Shown: piece by piece, positions 48,760-61,246 of the stretch
How the letters are laid out: every line of letters starts with the position of its first letter
Position numbering within the stretch: the first letter of the stretch is position 1
Origin: Leucocoprinus leucothites
Lineage: Eukaryota; Basidiomycota; Agaricomycetes; Agaricales; Agaricaceae
Direction: 5' to 3'
NCBI GenBank assembly: GCA_013368445.1
Contig: JAACJO010000010.1
Span: 1,612,001 to 1,676,000, forward strand
Length of the DNA: 64,000 nt
Notes under the pieces: model-generated
What the model was told of the DNA's origin: nothing
What the model saw: the letters and a program-made list of their open reading frames with translations, nothing else
The model's database searches: none
Program-made: the position numbers and the translations under genes

Positions 48760-51165
48760 ATCACGAGTATTGGATGCACAAGCTGGATCTTTCAGGCCTT
48801 CGTTGCCTAAATCGTGGTTGAAACTGGCCGTAGCGGACTCTACAACAACCTTGAAATCGAAAAACAAACTAGACTATGTTGCTATTCTCAACCGCTTCCT
48901 ATCACCCACCATCTGAATCCTAGCCTGGGCCCCCATCGCACCAACCTTTTCAGCACGCTTCTCATACCAAAAATGACATGATAAATACATATTCTCCCCC
49001 AATTTCCTGGATATATCAGCTATGTGTGAAGTCACTGCGAAGCTCGCCGTAGAGCACGGTTTTTGAAATCTGTGTAAAGTTGATGCTCGGAAATGGACCA
49101 CAGTGTTTAGAAGGATTATTATGAGAGCTGATATCGAGTCCGTTGATTCGAATGCTGTCATGGATTATGGGGAATGGGGAAAAGGAATGTATGTGTTTAA
49201 TCACCCTCTTGCCCAACAAAACCCCCAGGCCTTGCGGCACAACGAGTCCATCCTGAAGTCCCCTACCCTGCATTCCCTGATGTCAAGCAGACGTCTCGTA
49301 CCGAAAGTGAGCAACGACGTCTCACTAACCCATTTCCTCATTTGGGACAGGAGGTCTGCTGTACTGCCTCCACCACCCCCAACGAGCCCAATTCCCAAGA
49401 AGAATGCATGGCTCACAGACGTCGACGTCGACCCAGGAGAGTATGAGATCATAGATGGGCGTCTGCATGACCTGTACGATGCTGGGTGTGTAAAGGCGAT
49501 CTTCAGCCAGCTGAGGAAGCAGGAGACGAGCACACTACTGGAGACCGGTGTGTATAATGCATTAATTGAAATGCATTTTGGTATGGCAACACAGAAGGAG
49601 CTGGAAAACCAGGATAGTTGGCTGGGAGAGGTGTTTGACCTCTACAAGATTCTTGACAGTGGTGCAGAACATGTTGCACCACACAGTATAACCTACAGGC
49701 TCTGCTCATGCTCCGTGCCTGGATACAGTAAGCGCCTGCCTTCTAACATTTCCTCCTACTCTAACATATGTCCCAAAAAACATCTATCATTGGAGATCTT
49801 CGACTGGCTTATCGCAAGGTACTCATGCTAATCATCTTACTCCCTCTCAGCTCCTCCTCAGGATGCACCAGTGTCAAATCTCGCCTTCGCTCGTTATTGC
49901 AGAGACTGTCTTTGACATGCACGAGACCGCGATAGAAACCATCCAAACGCTCTCCCAGGTTGCCATATACCTGAACATCCTCGAGGCCGTTACACAGCTC
50001 GGTAGAGCTGAGGCAGTGGCTTCACCAGAAGATGGGCTGCAAGATGTTCCTGAAGCTATACCTGTCATGTCTGAACCTGTAGGTGCTCAATTTCTATCTA
50101 CTCAAGGCTCACAGGGCTCACGTGTCTCTTTTATACCAAACAGACGAAGATGGTAACATTACTGTGGACGCGGCAGTTCCTTTTAACACTGCCCAACACC
50201 ATCACCACCCAACTGATGCTGGCCACACCCCCCGCACATGCACAGAAGACACGATGTCACGCCAAGCCTCAACCTTGGACCAGTTGCAACACAGGAGGAT
50301 ACATCTACTGCAAAAGTGTGTCCTCCCCATTCCTTCCCTCATCCCAACCTACTCATATCCTTAATTTTAGCTCCAGTAATGCGATACAAAGACTTCAACA
50401 AACACATTGCCATCAAAATGGCTGACATGATGTTCAGTTTGAATGTACTACATCGATCTCGACGTCCTGGGTTTTACACCATGGAAGATCTACCACACAA
50501 TCTTTGACATGATGATTCAGGTATGGAATTCAAGTGAACACTTGGGCAAGATTCCGCCTACGCTGTATGATAAACCTGCACCTGAGAAGCTGGAGAATGT
50601 GACTACAGATTTGAAGACGAAGAGCGTGTATTTGCAGAGCTTGAGGGCATAAAATCAGGCCAAGGTGAATAATTATTTGGATAGGTGCAGTGTGAACTAT
50701 AAACTAGGGGTTTCTAGAGTCATGAGTTGGCAATTCTCTCATGAAAGGGACGAGGAACTGATGCTCTTTTGGCAGTTTCTCAATGATATGTTTTACTTCC
50801 CGCATGACCTCAATTTCCATGGTCACGCATACCCTGTGCCTACGCATTAGTGACGATCTGTGTCATAGCCTTCTCACATCCGCTGAAACAAATCCACTAG
50901 TTAAACGTGGCTTTTGCTGGCTCAAAATCCACATTGTCAACTTGTATGGCTCCGGTAAGGCCAATTTTGATGAACATGTGAGATGGATGGATGAGCACAC
51001 TGAACAAATCCATGAAACAGCTATGAAACCTCCCAACAGCTCAAGGTGGTGGTGACTCATGGTAGTTCCTCGCTGCATCAATGCAGTTCAGCGCTGCCTT
51101 GGAACCCAGGAATCTGTAAACTTTCGAGTTGAATTTACTTGTGCATCAGGATGGGAGAGCTGAAT
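48760..51165 (+). pseudogene. DEG1/PUS3-RPO41 chimeric pseudogene, unit 4
   Basis: 48760-49200 is decayed DEG1 (HEYWMHKLDL, ILAWAPIAPTFS, QLCVK, MYVFN). At 49200 it crosses to RPO41 at the same point as in unit 2. RPO41 then runs almost continuously: ESILKSPTLH, LPPPPPTSPIPKK, LHDLYDAGCVKAIFSQLRK, LLETGVYNALIE, EVFDLYKILDSGAEHV (49230-49720); TVFDMHETAIETIQTLS and AEAVASPEDGL (49870-50070); RYKDFNKHIAIK; the IPPTLYDKPAPEKLENVTTD segment; [35 protein letters not shown] (about 50910); and LPVHQDG-like at about 51150. The catalytic palm end is missing and there are several frame breaks. Confidence 0.8.
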
Positions 51166-51866
51166 GTATTGGTGGCTTTGAGTTTGATATATGGTCCAGT
51201 CCTAAAACTTGGATGGATTTCTTGTAGTGGGGAATACAAAAGAGCGCCAAATATATTGGGTTCAGTGGTTAGCCAAGTTATCTTTGAGAGTGTGCAACCA
51301 CGTGCACCATTCACAACGAGTGTGAGTCTCTTGGGTTGGGAGACGTGTACCGCCGAGAGTGGCTGGCAAGGTATGATGAGCATTTGTGTATTGTTTATTC
51401 AGAATGGAGTGGCATGTCGATGAGCTGGATCCCACTGCATGGGAGAGGTTCAAGGAGAAGTACCAAGCTAAACACTGAAAGTTGTGGGCCAACAGTGAGT
51501 GGCCAAATCAAGATCTGTAGCCGGGGTGGAATGCCACCCATGACAAACCTCTGGGTAAGCAGGAGGGATGCATCGATCTTTGGTTGGAATGAGACATATG
51601 AGATGGAAGGGGTGATTCACCAAGACTGGCAGAATATCATAGGGGAATGGAGAGTGATATGTAGGCCAAGATTGGTGGACAGACATACTTATTTGGCCAG
51701 TAGACACCACAAGGTGTGCTCATATCAATTTCATGAATCGACGATTGAGAGAGCCAGGTATTGAAAAAGTTATAAACTTGCTCATTCTTAAATAAATCAC
51801 TATCACTAGTGCAATTTGATGTAACTGAGACCATCAGGGTAGCAAGAATTGTTCAGCTCGAGTCAT

Positions 51867-54234
51867 CTACTGATAGTGGAGGAAATCACATCCTAGCTGA
51901 GATGAAGTAATCAGAAGACTTGAGGAGAATAACAAGACAAGTGTACTTACATTTTTATTGTTTGCCACGATCAACTGATCGCCCGACTGCCTAGGGACTG
52001 ACTCATTCTCTCCATGACCCAAAATCCAGACATTCTTAGTGCTTGTGCACCCTGGGATTGGACACTTGCCCTTCCGGATGATCTTGTCACGAAGATTGGC
52101 TGGGAGCTGCAAGCACCAGTCACATAATGAGCGGTGATGCAAGGAAACAGATAGCATTGGAAACTTACATTGTCTCTTACCTGAATAGCATGAACATACT
52201 TTCCGAGAACACGAAGATCCAATATCCTAGCATGAGCACTCATTGCCCCGACAATAGCAGAGTCCAATAACCCAAGCATTTTGTTGAAGGGAAGTTCTGC
52301 AACAGACATAGCAGTCCAGGGATCAAGCTGGTGTCCGGGTACTCCACAAAGCTCCCAAAAGCAAACCAAAATGCAGAAGTAGTGATAGGCACGTGATCCA
52401 TGCTCCAGCGCAATGTTGTTTGAAGGAAACACAATGTGCGAGCAATCTGCGAGCAACATTATGCATTGTCAGAGCAAGAAATACTTGATAGGTTTTGCAA
52501 AATACGGCACCTGTACTGTGGGAACAAACTTCATGCAGCAACACCAGAAGCTCCTGTCGGCACTCAATCAAGCAGTCACTGTAAATACATAGTTCCTTGG
52601 ACCACTGGGGATCTCTCATGAAATCAAGGAACGATGCATGGTAGAAGTTTATGGAATCTAGATTAGAGGCTTTGAGCTCCATGACTGACTGGATGGAAGC
52701 ACAGGCATGACAGAATTGCTTTTCAGAAAGGCGGAGAATACTGATAATATCGAGTGGATGCCAATTACCGAGGGAATGTATTAGGAGTATTTTCCGGACT
52801 GCTATCCTGAGCTTCAGTGGGGTCTATTGGATGATCAGGGTATAGAAAGAGTCCATCTCTGCCAATGGGTTGTCCACCCAAGCTTTAGCAGAGACGTCCT
52901 TTATGAACTCGAGCACAGTCCGCAGCTGGTCTTCTGGGCCAAGGGAGTTTTCATCTTTGATGAAATGAACCATAGTCGCCACGTAGATCCAAAGCCCAGC
53001 ACCATGTTCAACAAGGAGGGCAAGGGCTTCCTCCAATGGCCATGACTCTGGAAGGCCATAACTGCCCTGGATCTCCTTGAACTCATCAGTCAGGTAGGTC
53101 AGGATCTCATAATCGATTGCCCGCAATACAGAAAGCTCAATACGAGAACAAATGGGGGACACAGCAACGGAATTCATAGTCCAGATGATGGCGTCTTCGG
53201 GATAGCTGGTGATAAACCAACGTAAGGGCGTTGTATATTTATGAGCGGAAGTTGTGATGATCTGAATAATCTCGCACTGGGCTGCTGTTCCATGGCACTC
53301 ATCCAGCCCATCAATAATCACAACATGCCCATTGAGACTGCCCTGTGCAACGCCAACTTTAGCAAGGGGGTAAATGAGCAAGTCCTCAAACTGGGTCGAT
53401 AGTGACTTTGTGGCGAGAGCAGGGTCATTGATCATGCACTTGTCGACAATTTCCTGGAATGAGGGGCATGTAACACCAACTTGGTACACAATGGACGTGA
53501 AGACGTGTCAAGGGTCATCATGATCTGGATTGGAGCAGGAAAAAAGGAGGGTGGCAGCAAGCTTGTTTATGGGTGCCAGTGCCTCAGCACAGCTCTGTGC
53601 AACAGCTGACTTGCCAACACCAAAGGGACCATGCATCCAGAGAATAGGTTCTTTGCGATCTGAGACTCCCAGCGCCCAGTCAGTGATGAGGGCAATGTGG
53701 TCCTGTCACGTGCCAGGGTGGCATTTTGGAGGTGGGTAGTGGGCGCTGGAGTTGTGGAATGCGTCCGGCATTGAGTGCTTGAGGAGTTCTTTGACACCTA
53801 ATTGCTATGTGAGATCAGTGGTCCAGCTCAAAGGTGCTGTGAAGCTTACTAGAGCCCGCAGGGGGGAAATGAATGAACTGAGGATTATTAAGGACAAAAT
53901 CATGTGCATGGATATGTGATGATGGTGAGGCAACGGTAGGTGGCAGGATGGTAGGAGATGAAGTAGGAGGTGCAGGATTCAGAGACCCCGGATCAGGAAG
54001 CACATGAGTAGGAGTAGGGGCAGTGGAAGGTGGGTGAATGGCAGACAGGGAGATAACAGGCTGAAGAAGCCAGGTGAGCTGTGGAAGAGGCAAAGGGGCA
54101 AGAGGTGAAGAACCAGGTGTTTGCTGAGGTAGAGCTGTAAGTTGAGGAGCAGGAACTTTGAACCAGATGTAATTTACAACCCAGTAAAAGTAGTCAAAGA
54201 GTTTAGCGAGAAACTGGAGAGTGTTTCCAGGCAT
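51867..54234 (-). pseudogene. NACHT NLR-like STAND protein, copy 5 (stops, CpG decay)
   Basis: It starts MPGNTLQFLAKLF at 54234. The NACHT exon is broken by a TGA at 53518-53520 (Arg codon in DDPRRVF, CGA to TGA) and a TAG at 52824-52826 (Arg in IIQRIPLK). Walker B VVIIDGLDEC is kept. Many changes against copies 1 and 2 are of the Arg-to-His/Trp/Cys and Ser-to-Leu type (for example DECRGT to DECHGT, IIRTM to IIWTM), as expected from C-to-T at CpG. The tail KCPIPGC and VWILGHGE persists at 52010-52080. The final exon differs (LGCDFLHYQ). Confidence 0.88.
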
Positions 54235-56153
54235 TGCGTGTGGAAGGGGAGGTGGACTAGTGGATACAGGGGGAGAAATGACATAAGTGTACAACCCTGT
54301 TTATCGTGAGACTCATGCATGTCAAAATTAATGAGAATACAACTAGGGGAAACTACCCATGGACACTATTCTCAGTGACAACTGGGATGGATTTTGGACA
54401 TATCATTAAAATTTAATGCAAAGTACGAGTCGACTTTTAACATGGACAATTCAGATATGAGCCACTGCAGGCATTTGAGCAAGAACATCGGAGTTTCTAA
54501 ACCTATTCTTTCAGATTTGGGCACTTCAATGGTGTAAGCCATGGAGGGTGTGTCAGAGAACCGTGAATTATATGAAATCATTGATGCGTCTCGTGATGAT
54601 GTACCATGGTACATCTTCACCCAAACCCCTCTCTCATCGATCATCTCTAGCAAACTACTTTATGTGATGGACAAGAGCTTTAAAGTGGATGACATACATT
54701 TCCAAACATTTATCAGCTACTCTATTTTGGAGAATCATGACCACGAATTCTCATCCGGCGGATTACAAGCATTATATGAGCAAGCAGCATATTGAGACTC
54801 GGGCTTGTTGCACTCAAATGTCCTGGATCTGCTGCTGCTGGGTCTGCCTCCCTTTTGCCTTCCCCTGCTTCAACTACAAGTATACCCATCGCCAATGATG
54901 TCGTCAGGACAAAATCACCGAAAGAATTCAACTTTTTAAACTACCCCAAATGTAAAATTGCATTCAAATTCTGTTGCTCTGGCTGGGAATATGGCAGACT
55001 CGTGTATAAAACAGGACATGTAACGCGGTTACTTTGACAGTGGAGGGCATGCCGTTTAATGTGATGGCCAAGGTGCAATTAGTTGATGTAGACGTGGGGA
55101 TGGAGGGGTGTGGATATGAGAAGTGCAGGAGGACGGATAAGGGTGTGTCTGCAGCTGGACAGGTGATTTTGCTTTGGGTATGAAGTGCTATAGGTGGTAG
55201 TTGTTCTGCTCAGGGAGAGCGGGAGAAAGAGGAGGTAGGGAGATGAGAAGAGCAGAGTGCTTCGGATGTTGGTGAAGACACTGGTTTACCTGGACTTGGA
55301 GAGGGAGGTTTTGCGACATCAGATCTTTCGAGGCCTTTGTCTTGGTCACCAAAACAAACCATAACAGATTCTACAACACCCTCAAAACCCGAAATCAAAC
55401 TGGACTATATTGCTGTTCTCAACTGCCTCCTATCACCCACGATCCAAATTCTAGTCTGGGCCTCTGTCACACCAACCTTTTCAGCACATTTCTCATGCAA
55501 ATACCGACTACAAGTACCTTTTCTCCTCCAATTCTCTGGATATACTAGCCATGCGTGAAGCTGCTGCGAAATTTGTCTGCAGGCACAGTCTTTGTAATCT
55601 GTATAAAGTTGATGCTCAGGAACAGATTATGGTGTTTAAATGGGTTATTATGAGAGCTGATATCAAGTCTATTGGTTCGAATTATGGTGGTGGTGGAGTA
55701 AGGGGAGAGGTAACGTATGTGTTTAGTCTCTTTGGAAGTGTGTTCCTTTATCATACCATAACGATTCTCTTCCTTATTGGCACATAGCTTGAGAAACCTT
55801 TGCTAGTGACAAAAGTCAATGTAGTCTGTGGTACTGAACCAGTGGCAGGGAACAATGCAGATGTTGTTGAGGCAAAGCCTGAATATCAGATGGTTGATGC
55901 TTTAGCGCTTATGCTTTGGGATTGCAGTTACACAGACAAAGATGTCAAATGGTGGAACGGGTCATTTTGAGCATGATACGATGACTTGTCTGTAATAGAC
56001 AGGGTCATGAGATGGAGTGGACAAGGCACAGGAACAGATCTATACCACCAACTACATTCCATATGGAATCATTCTTGGGTGTACACTCTACTCGACCACC
56101 ATTTCCTCCAAGCTGCAGAATGATACTGTCAACCCCCTCACTTGGTTTCACCA

Positions 56154-56167
56154 CCCCCCCCCCCCCC
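56154..56167. repeat. Poly-C run (14 C)
   Basis: Homopolymer within the Pro-rich 3' part of the DEG1 pseudogene. It is a likely slippage or sequencing-error site and may explain one local frame change. Confidence 0.9.
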
Positions 56168-56333
56168 TGCCTCCACAACCACCATTGGTGCTACCGATTA
56201 TGACGTTCTAGTAAACTACCCTCTCAGTGGGGGCACATACAAACATGCAATAAAATTTGTTCCGATACTTGAACAAAACTGGTTGGATACAGTGGAAGTG
56301 ATCAATGAATGGTGGAGACTCAGTAAGGGATTG

Positions 56334-56384
56334 AGGAGAGCTGAGAGGAGAGGAGAGCTGAGAGGAGAGGAGAGGAGAGGAGAT
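56334..56384. repeat. GGAGA-type short tandem repeat
   Basis: Tandem AGGAG/GAGAGCT units encode the Arg/Glu-rich end of the DEG1 pseudogene. Confidence 0.8.
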
Positions 56385-56638
56385 GGTGGCAATGGAGGTA
56401 TCGATGATGGAGATGAATGAAACCAGCTTGATTTAGAGGCACTGCATGGGACTTGTATAATGATTCGCCTTGGTTGCTCTTCAGAGGTAATAAGACAAAG
56501 TTAAGCACTTCACTGAGAGTCTCGATCTGCTGTATGAGGGAGGGAAACATTGTTTCCAGTAATGCTGCCTCCAAAAGAGGAGAATGTGCGGCAGATGTTG
56601 CTGATAATGGAGAAGAATTATTGAGTTTGAGTTATCTA

Positions 56639-58888
56639 TCAAGTTTGGCAGATGCATTTACTAGGAGGCGGCTGTGATAAAGTAAACAGAACACTCAGAG
56701 GGAATAACAAGACAAGCGATTGCTTACATTTTTATTGTTTGCCACAATCAGCTGATCGCTTGACTGCCTAGGGACTGACTCGTTCTCTCTATGACCTAAA
56801 ATCCAGACATTCATGATGTTTGTGCACCCTGGGATCGGACACTTGCCCTTTTGAATAATTTTGTCACAAAGCTCAGCTGGGAGCTGCAAGCACCAGTCAC
56901 ATAATGAGCAGTAATACGAGGAAAAAATATTGGAAACTTGCATTGTTTCTTATCAAACTAGCATTAAATGGCCACCGGAAACTGTCATCCATCAAACCAA
57001 GCATGTTGTTGAAGGGAAGTTCTGCAAAAGACATAGCAGTCTGGGGGTCAAGCTGGTGCCCAGATACTTGACAAAGTTCCCAGAAGCAAAACAAAACACG
57101 GGAGTAGTGATAGGTATGTGATCTGCCTCCAGGCAGAATGGCATCTAAATGAAATACAATGTGTGAGGAATCTGAGAGTGACATCACGCCTCATCAGAGC
57201 AAGAAACACTAGATGAACTTGGGAAATACAGTACCTGTACTGCAGGAACAAACTTCATGCAGCCACACCAAAAGCTCCCGCCGGCACCCAATCAAGAAGT
57301 CGCCGTGAATACATAACTCCTTGGACTGCTAGGGATCTTTCATGAAATCAAGGAATGATGTGTGGTAGAACTTTATATCCATGAAACCAAGACCAGAGCC
57401 TTGGAGCTCCATGACCGACCGGATTGAAGCACAGGTGTGATAGAACTGCTCTGCGAAAGGCCGAGGACATCAGCAATAACCGCTGATCCTAAATTGCTAA
57501 AGCAATGAAGCAGGAGGATTTTCCGGACTGTTGTCATGAGCTTCAGTGGGATACGTTGTATGATCAAGGTATAGAAAAAGTCCATCTCCACCAACAGGTT
57601 GTCCACCCCAGCTTTAGCAGAGACATCCTTCATAAAGTTGAGCACAATCTGCAGCTGGTCTTGTGGGCCATAAGAATTTTCATCCTTAATGAAACAGACC
57701 ATGGTTGCCACGTAGATCCAAAGCCCAGTACCATGTTCAACAAGGAGAGCAAGGGCCTTCTCCAATGGCCATGACTCAGGAAGACCATAACTCTCCTGGA
57801 TCTTCTTGAACTCATTGGTCAGATAGGTTAGGATCTCGTGATCGATTGCCCGCAATACAGGGAGTTCAACACAGGAATGAACGGAGGACATGGCAATGGA
57901 ATTCATAGTTCAAATAATGGTATCTTCAGGCTGGCTGGTGATGAACCAGCAGAAGGGCATCATACATTTATGAGCAGAAGTTGTGATGACCTTGATAATT
58001 TTGTACTGGGCTGCCATTCCATGGCACTCATCCAGCCCATCAATAATCACAACACACCCACCAAGGCCATTCTGTACATTGTCGACTCTAGCAAGGGGGC
58101 AAATGAGCAAGTCCTCAAACTGGGTTGATAGTGACTTTGTGGCAAGAGCAGGATCATTAATCATATGCTTGTCAACAATGTCCCAGAATGAGGGGTATAT
58201 AGCAGCAACCTGATATGTGATTGACATAAAGACGCACCGAGGGTTGTTGTGAGCTGTAGTGGAGTGGGAAAAGAAAAGGATGGCAGCAAGTTGGCTCATG
58301 GGCACTAAGGCCTCGGTGCAGCTCTGCACAATGGCAGACTTACTGACGCCAAAGGGACCATGCATCCAGAGAATGGGCTCTTTGTGATCTGAGACTCCTA
58401 ATGCCCAGTCGGTGACAAGGGCTATGTAGTCCTTTTGCATACCAAGATGACATTTTGGGGGTGGGTAGCAAGTGCTGGAGTTGTAGAATGCATCAGGCAT
58501 TGAGTGTTTGAGGAGTCGTTCGATGCCTACTTGTTACATGAGATCAGCGGTCTAGCTCAAGGGCACCATGAAGCTCACCAGAGCCCCCAGGGGAGGATTC
58601 ATGGAATTGTGGGCCATAGAAAACAAGATGGTGTGCGTTGCAGAACATTTCATGTGCATGGACATGCTGAGGTGGTGAAGAAGCGGTAGGTGGAAGGATA
58701 ACAGGAGACAAAATAGGAGCAGGAGTAGAAGTAGGGGCTGTGGAAAGTGGGAGGGTGGCAGGCTGAAGAAGCTGTGGAGGGGGTGTAGGTCGAAGAGCAG
58801 AAACTTCAATGCAATGGGTGGAACTTGCAGCCTGGTTATGACGCCCAAAGTGTTTGGCAAAAAACTTGCAAGCTGAGTGCCCAGGCAT
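56639..58888 (-). pseudogene. NACHT NLR-like STAND protein, copy 6 (most decayed)
   Basis: It starts MPGHSACKFFAKHFGRH at 58888. Walker A is damaged (GPFGVSKS, with Ser for the Gly before Lys), while Walker B VVIIDGLDEC is kept. A TGA at 57910-57912 replaces the Arg codon in IIRTMNS, and a one-base frameshift follows VLGLS near 57460. Replacements such as CHLGTRKD to CHLGMQKD and WMRG to WMHG are CpG transitions. The tail with KCPIPGC and VWILGH is readable at 56790-56870. Confidence 0.9.
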
Positions 58889-59867
58889 TGCATGTGGAGG
58901 GGATGTAGACTGGCAGATGTAGGAGGAGAAATGACATGAGAACAAACTGGCTGAGTCTGACTGCACAAGACTACCCACAAGCATTATTCTTGGTGGCATG
59001 GGGATGGAGACTGGGTAACCATTGATACAGAGTTTGACATGGACAACTCAGATACAAGCTGCTGAGGGCTTTTGAGCAAGAACATCGGGATTTCTAAGCT
59101 CATTCTTTAGGTTTTGGATGACGATGGAGCAAGCCAAAAACAATGCACTAAGGGTGCGTGAGAGAACCATAAATTAGATGATACTATTGATGCATCTCGT
59201 GATGACATACCATCTTCACTCCAACATCTCTCTCATCTCTCGTCAACTACTTTAGGCGATGGACAAGAGCTCCAAATTCCAACCACTTATCAGCTATTCC
59301 ATTTCAGAGAACTACAACTATGGGTTCTCGTCCTTTAGATTACAAGCATTGGACACGCAACCTGGATCTTTTGAGGTCCCCATCACCTAAACCGTTGCCA
59401 AAACAAGCTGTAGCAGATTCTACAGTGACCTCGAAAGCCAACACCGAACTATACTATGTCACTACTTTCAACCACCTCTTACCACCCACCATTCGGATTC
59501 TAGCTTCGATTCCCATCACACCAGCCTTTTCAATGCACTTCTCATGCCAATGCCAACACTACAAATATCCACTCCCTCAACAAAAGTGTGTCCTTCCCAT
59601 ACCCTCCCTTGTCCCAACCCTCACTCATATCCTTAATTCTAGTTCTGGTTGTGTGATACAAAAACTCCAACGAATAACATATTGTCCACAAAAAGGTCTC
59701 CAAAAACAGGCAACCTGAACATGTCTGCATCGGTCTTCATGTCCTGGGTTCCACACCATGGAAAACCAACCACAAGTTATTTAGTGTGGTGATTCAGGTA
59801 CAGTGGCTCAAAAAACTGTCCCAATGTTTTCGCATTTTGGACATATTTGCTAATACCAGGGCAGATA

Positions 59868-60081
59868 CAGTGGCTCAAAAAACTGTCCCAATGTTTTCGC
59901 ATTTTGGACATATTTGCTAATACCAGGGCAGATATATGGCCTAGCATCCTGAAAATATTCACACAGGTACCTTGACATATTGGGAGCATATATTCCCATG
60001 ATCACATGACCTTGTCCATCAATGAATTATTAATGAATTATCGAAAATATCTACTCATTGGGACAGTTTTTTGACCCTCTG
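59868..60081. repeat. Left 214-bp terminal inverted repeat of inner element
   Basis: The outer edge carries CTCAAAAAACTGTCCCAATG; the inner edge carries the same core in opposite orientation (CATTGGGACAGTTTTTTGA, 60056-60074). The repeat is thus itself bounded by inverted cores. Confidence 0.9.
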
Positions 60082-60093
60082 TTATCTACCTAC

Positions 60094-61113
60094 TCAATAC
60101 TTTGTATGACCTCCTCTTGCCCTGACAACTGCCTCAATCCTTCTGGGCATGGTTTCTATCAGCCTTTGGCACCTTTCTGCTGGAATCTTATTCCACTCCT
60201 CTACTAGCCTCTCCCACAATTCAAATACTCCCTTAGGTGGTCTTTCATATGCCTTCAGCTGGTCCTTCAGGTAGGTCCAGAGGTGTTCAATGGGATTTAG
60301 GTCAGGGGATTGTGCAGGGCATGATAGAACTTGAATGTTGTTGTCTACAAACCATTGTTGTCCCAGTTTTGAGGTGTGTTTTGGGTCATTATCCTGCTGG
60401 AATATCCTCTCCTCCTCCTCCATCTCCAACTTTTCAAAGCTTTCTACCACCCCATTGTCCAAAATCTCGCAGTATTTCACTGCATCCATATTCCCTTGAA
60501 CCTCAATCAGCTTTCCTACCCCATTCCACCCCATACACCCCCACACCATCATGTTACCACCTCCTCCATGTTTGACAGTAGGGAGAGTGGTCCTATCTGA
60601 CAGTGGTTCCCCCCTCTCCTTCCAGGTATACACCTTTCCATCTGACCCAATCCTGTTGATCTTTGTTTCATCTGTCCACAACACCCTCTTCCAGTCCTCC
60701 ACTGTCCAATTCCTATGTTCATGTGCAGAGTCAAGGCATTCCTCACAATGTTGCTTTTTGAGTAGAGGTCATTTGATCTTGGTTACAGAGCAAAATCCAT
60801 TATCCTGAAGGGTATTTCTGACAGTTTGGGGTGTGACAGGGTCAGACAGAGTAGAGTTAATGAAATTTGTAGCCTGGACAGCATTATCTAGCTTTCCAGA
60901 GGTTATTTGGTGAATTATTGCTTTTTTATCATGAGGAGAAAGCTTGGAAGGATGTCCTCCCTTGTTGTTTTCCTTGTCCCCATCAACTTCTTTATTGATC
61001 CTCCCAACAGTAGACTTGCCTAGACCAGTTTTATGTTCAATATGGCACAAGGAATAGCCATCTTTGAGAAGAGAAGTGACTTGGGAGTATTAGGTAGAGG
61101 AGATAGCTTTCAT
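60094..61113 (-). pseudogene. Tc1-type DD34E transposase, inner copy (two in-frame stops)
   Basis: A single frame of 340 codons from ATG at 61111-61113 to TGA at 60094-60096, typical of Tc1 transposases. The N-terminal helix-turn-helix part has KTGLGKSTVGRINKE, then VTPQTVRNTL. The catalytic triad is complete: Asp in VLWTDETK, Asp in FQQDNDPKHTS, and Glu in LNPIEHLW, with 34 residues between the last two. Two stops break it: TAA at codon 8 (a CAA in the outer copy) and TGA at 60769-60771, where the family usually has a basic residue before PLLKKQH. The catalytic part is otherwise undamaged. Confidence 0.9.
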
Positions 61114-61246
61114 GATGTAGTGGCAGGAAGAAAGACAGTTGTAGCCATCTCAACATGTCAACCAAGGTCACATGATCTTGTTTACTACTCCCACACCTGC
61201 CCTGATGCTCCCCTGGCATGTTACAAGATAGATACTGGGAGGCTGA

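Larger units (their letters stand above)
45380..51170. repeat. NLR segmental unit 4
   Basis: Fourth and one of the longest repeats: 3' flank 45380-46023, NLR4, then DEG1 remnant and the most continuous RPO41 remnant in the window. Confidence 0.8.
51280..56420. repeat. NLR segmental unit 5
   Basis: Fifth repeat: 3' flank 51280-51866, NLR5 and a long DEG1 pseudogene. Unlike units 2-4 and 6, no RPO41 piece was found. Confidence 0.75.
54735..56420 (+). pseudogene. DEG1/PUS3 tRNA pseudouridine synthase pseudogene, unit 5 (most complete)
   Basis: It runs from HPADYKHYMSKQHIETR near the N-terminus through YPKCKIAFKF, SGWEYGRLVYKTGHVT (about 54940-55020) and TVEGMPFNVMAKVQLVD. The catalytic block is CRRTDKGVSAAGQV (about 55125-55165), where the usual Gly before RTDKG is Arg. 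Downstream are TIQILVWASVTPTFSAHFSC, MREAAAKFVCRHSLCNL, the VFSLFGSVFLYH segment, LEKPLLVTK, PEYQMVDALALMLWDC, DLYHQLHSIWNHS and a C-terminus rich in Arg/Glu (VEVINEWWRLSKG) ending at 56418-56420. Stops after HVTRLL and in the WNGSF region break it. DEG1/PUS3 makes pseudouridine 38/39 in tRNA anticodon arms. Units 2, 4 and 6 lack the catalytic block. Confidence 0.8.

Noticed and set aside
55551..55787. First read as the N-terminal part of RPO41
   Set aside because: MREAAAKF...QIMVFKWVIMRADI...VFLYH and the downstream PEYQM...LMLWDC match DEG1/PUS3, and RTDKGVSAAGQV stands upstream in the same unit.
28370..58888. Array of similar blocks as a CRISPR-like or satellite array
   Set aside because: Units are 4-6 kb gene-containing segmental duplications in a eukaryote, not short direct repeats with spacers.
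59800..59934. 67-bp perfect tandem duplication at the left transposon edge
   Set aside because: Better explained as the outer element's left end followed by the inner element. The missing 67 bp of the second element and the TA flanks fit nesting exactly.
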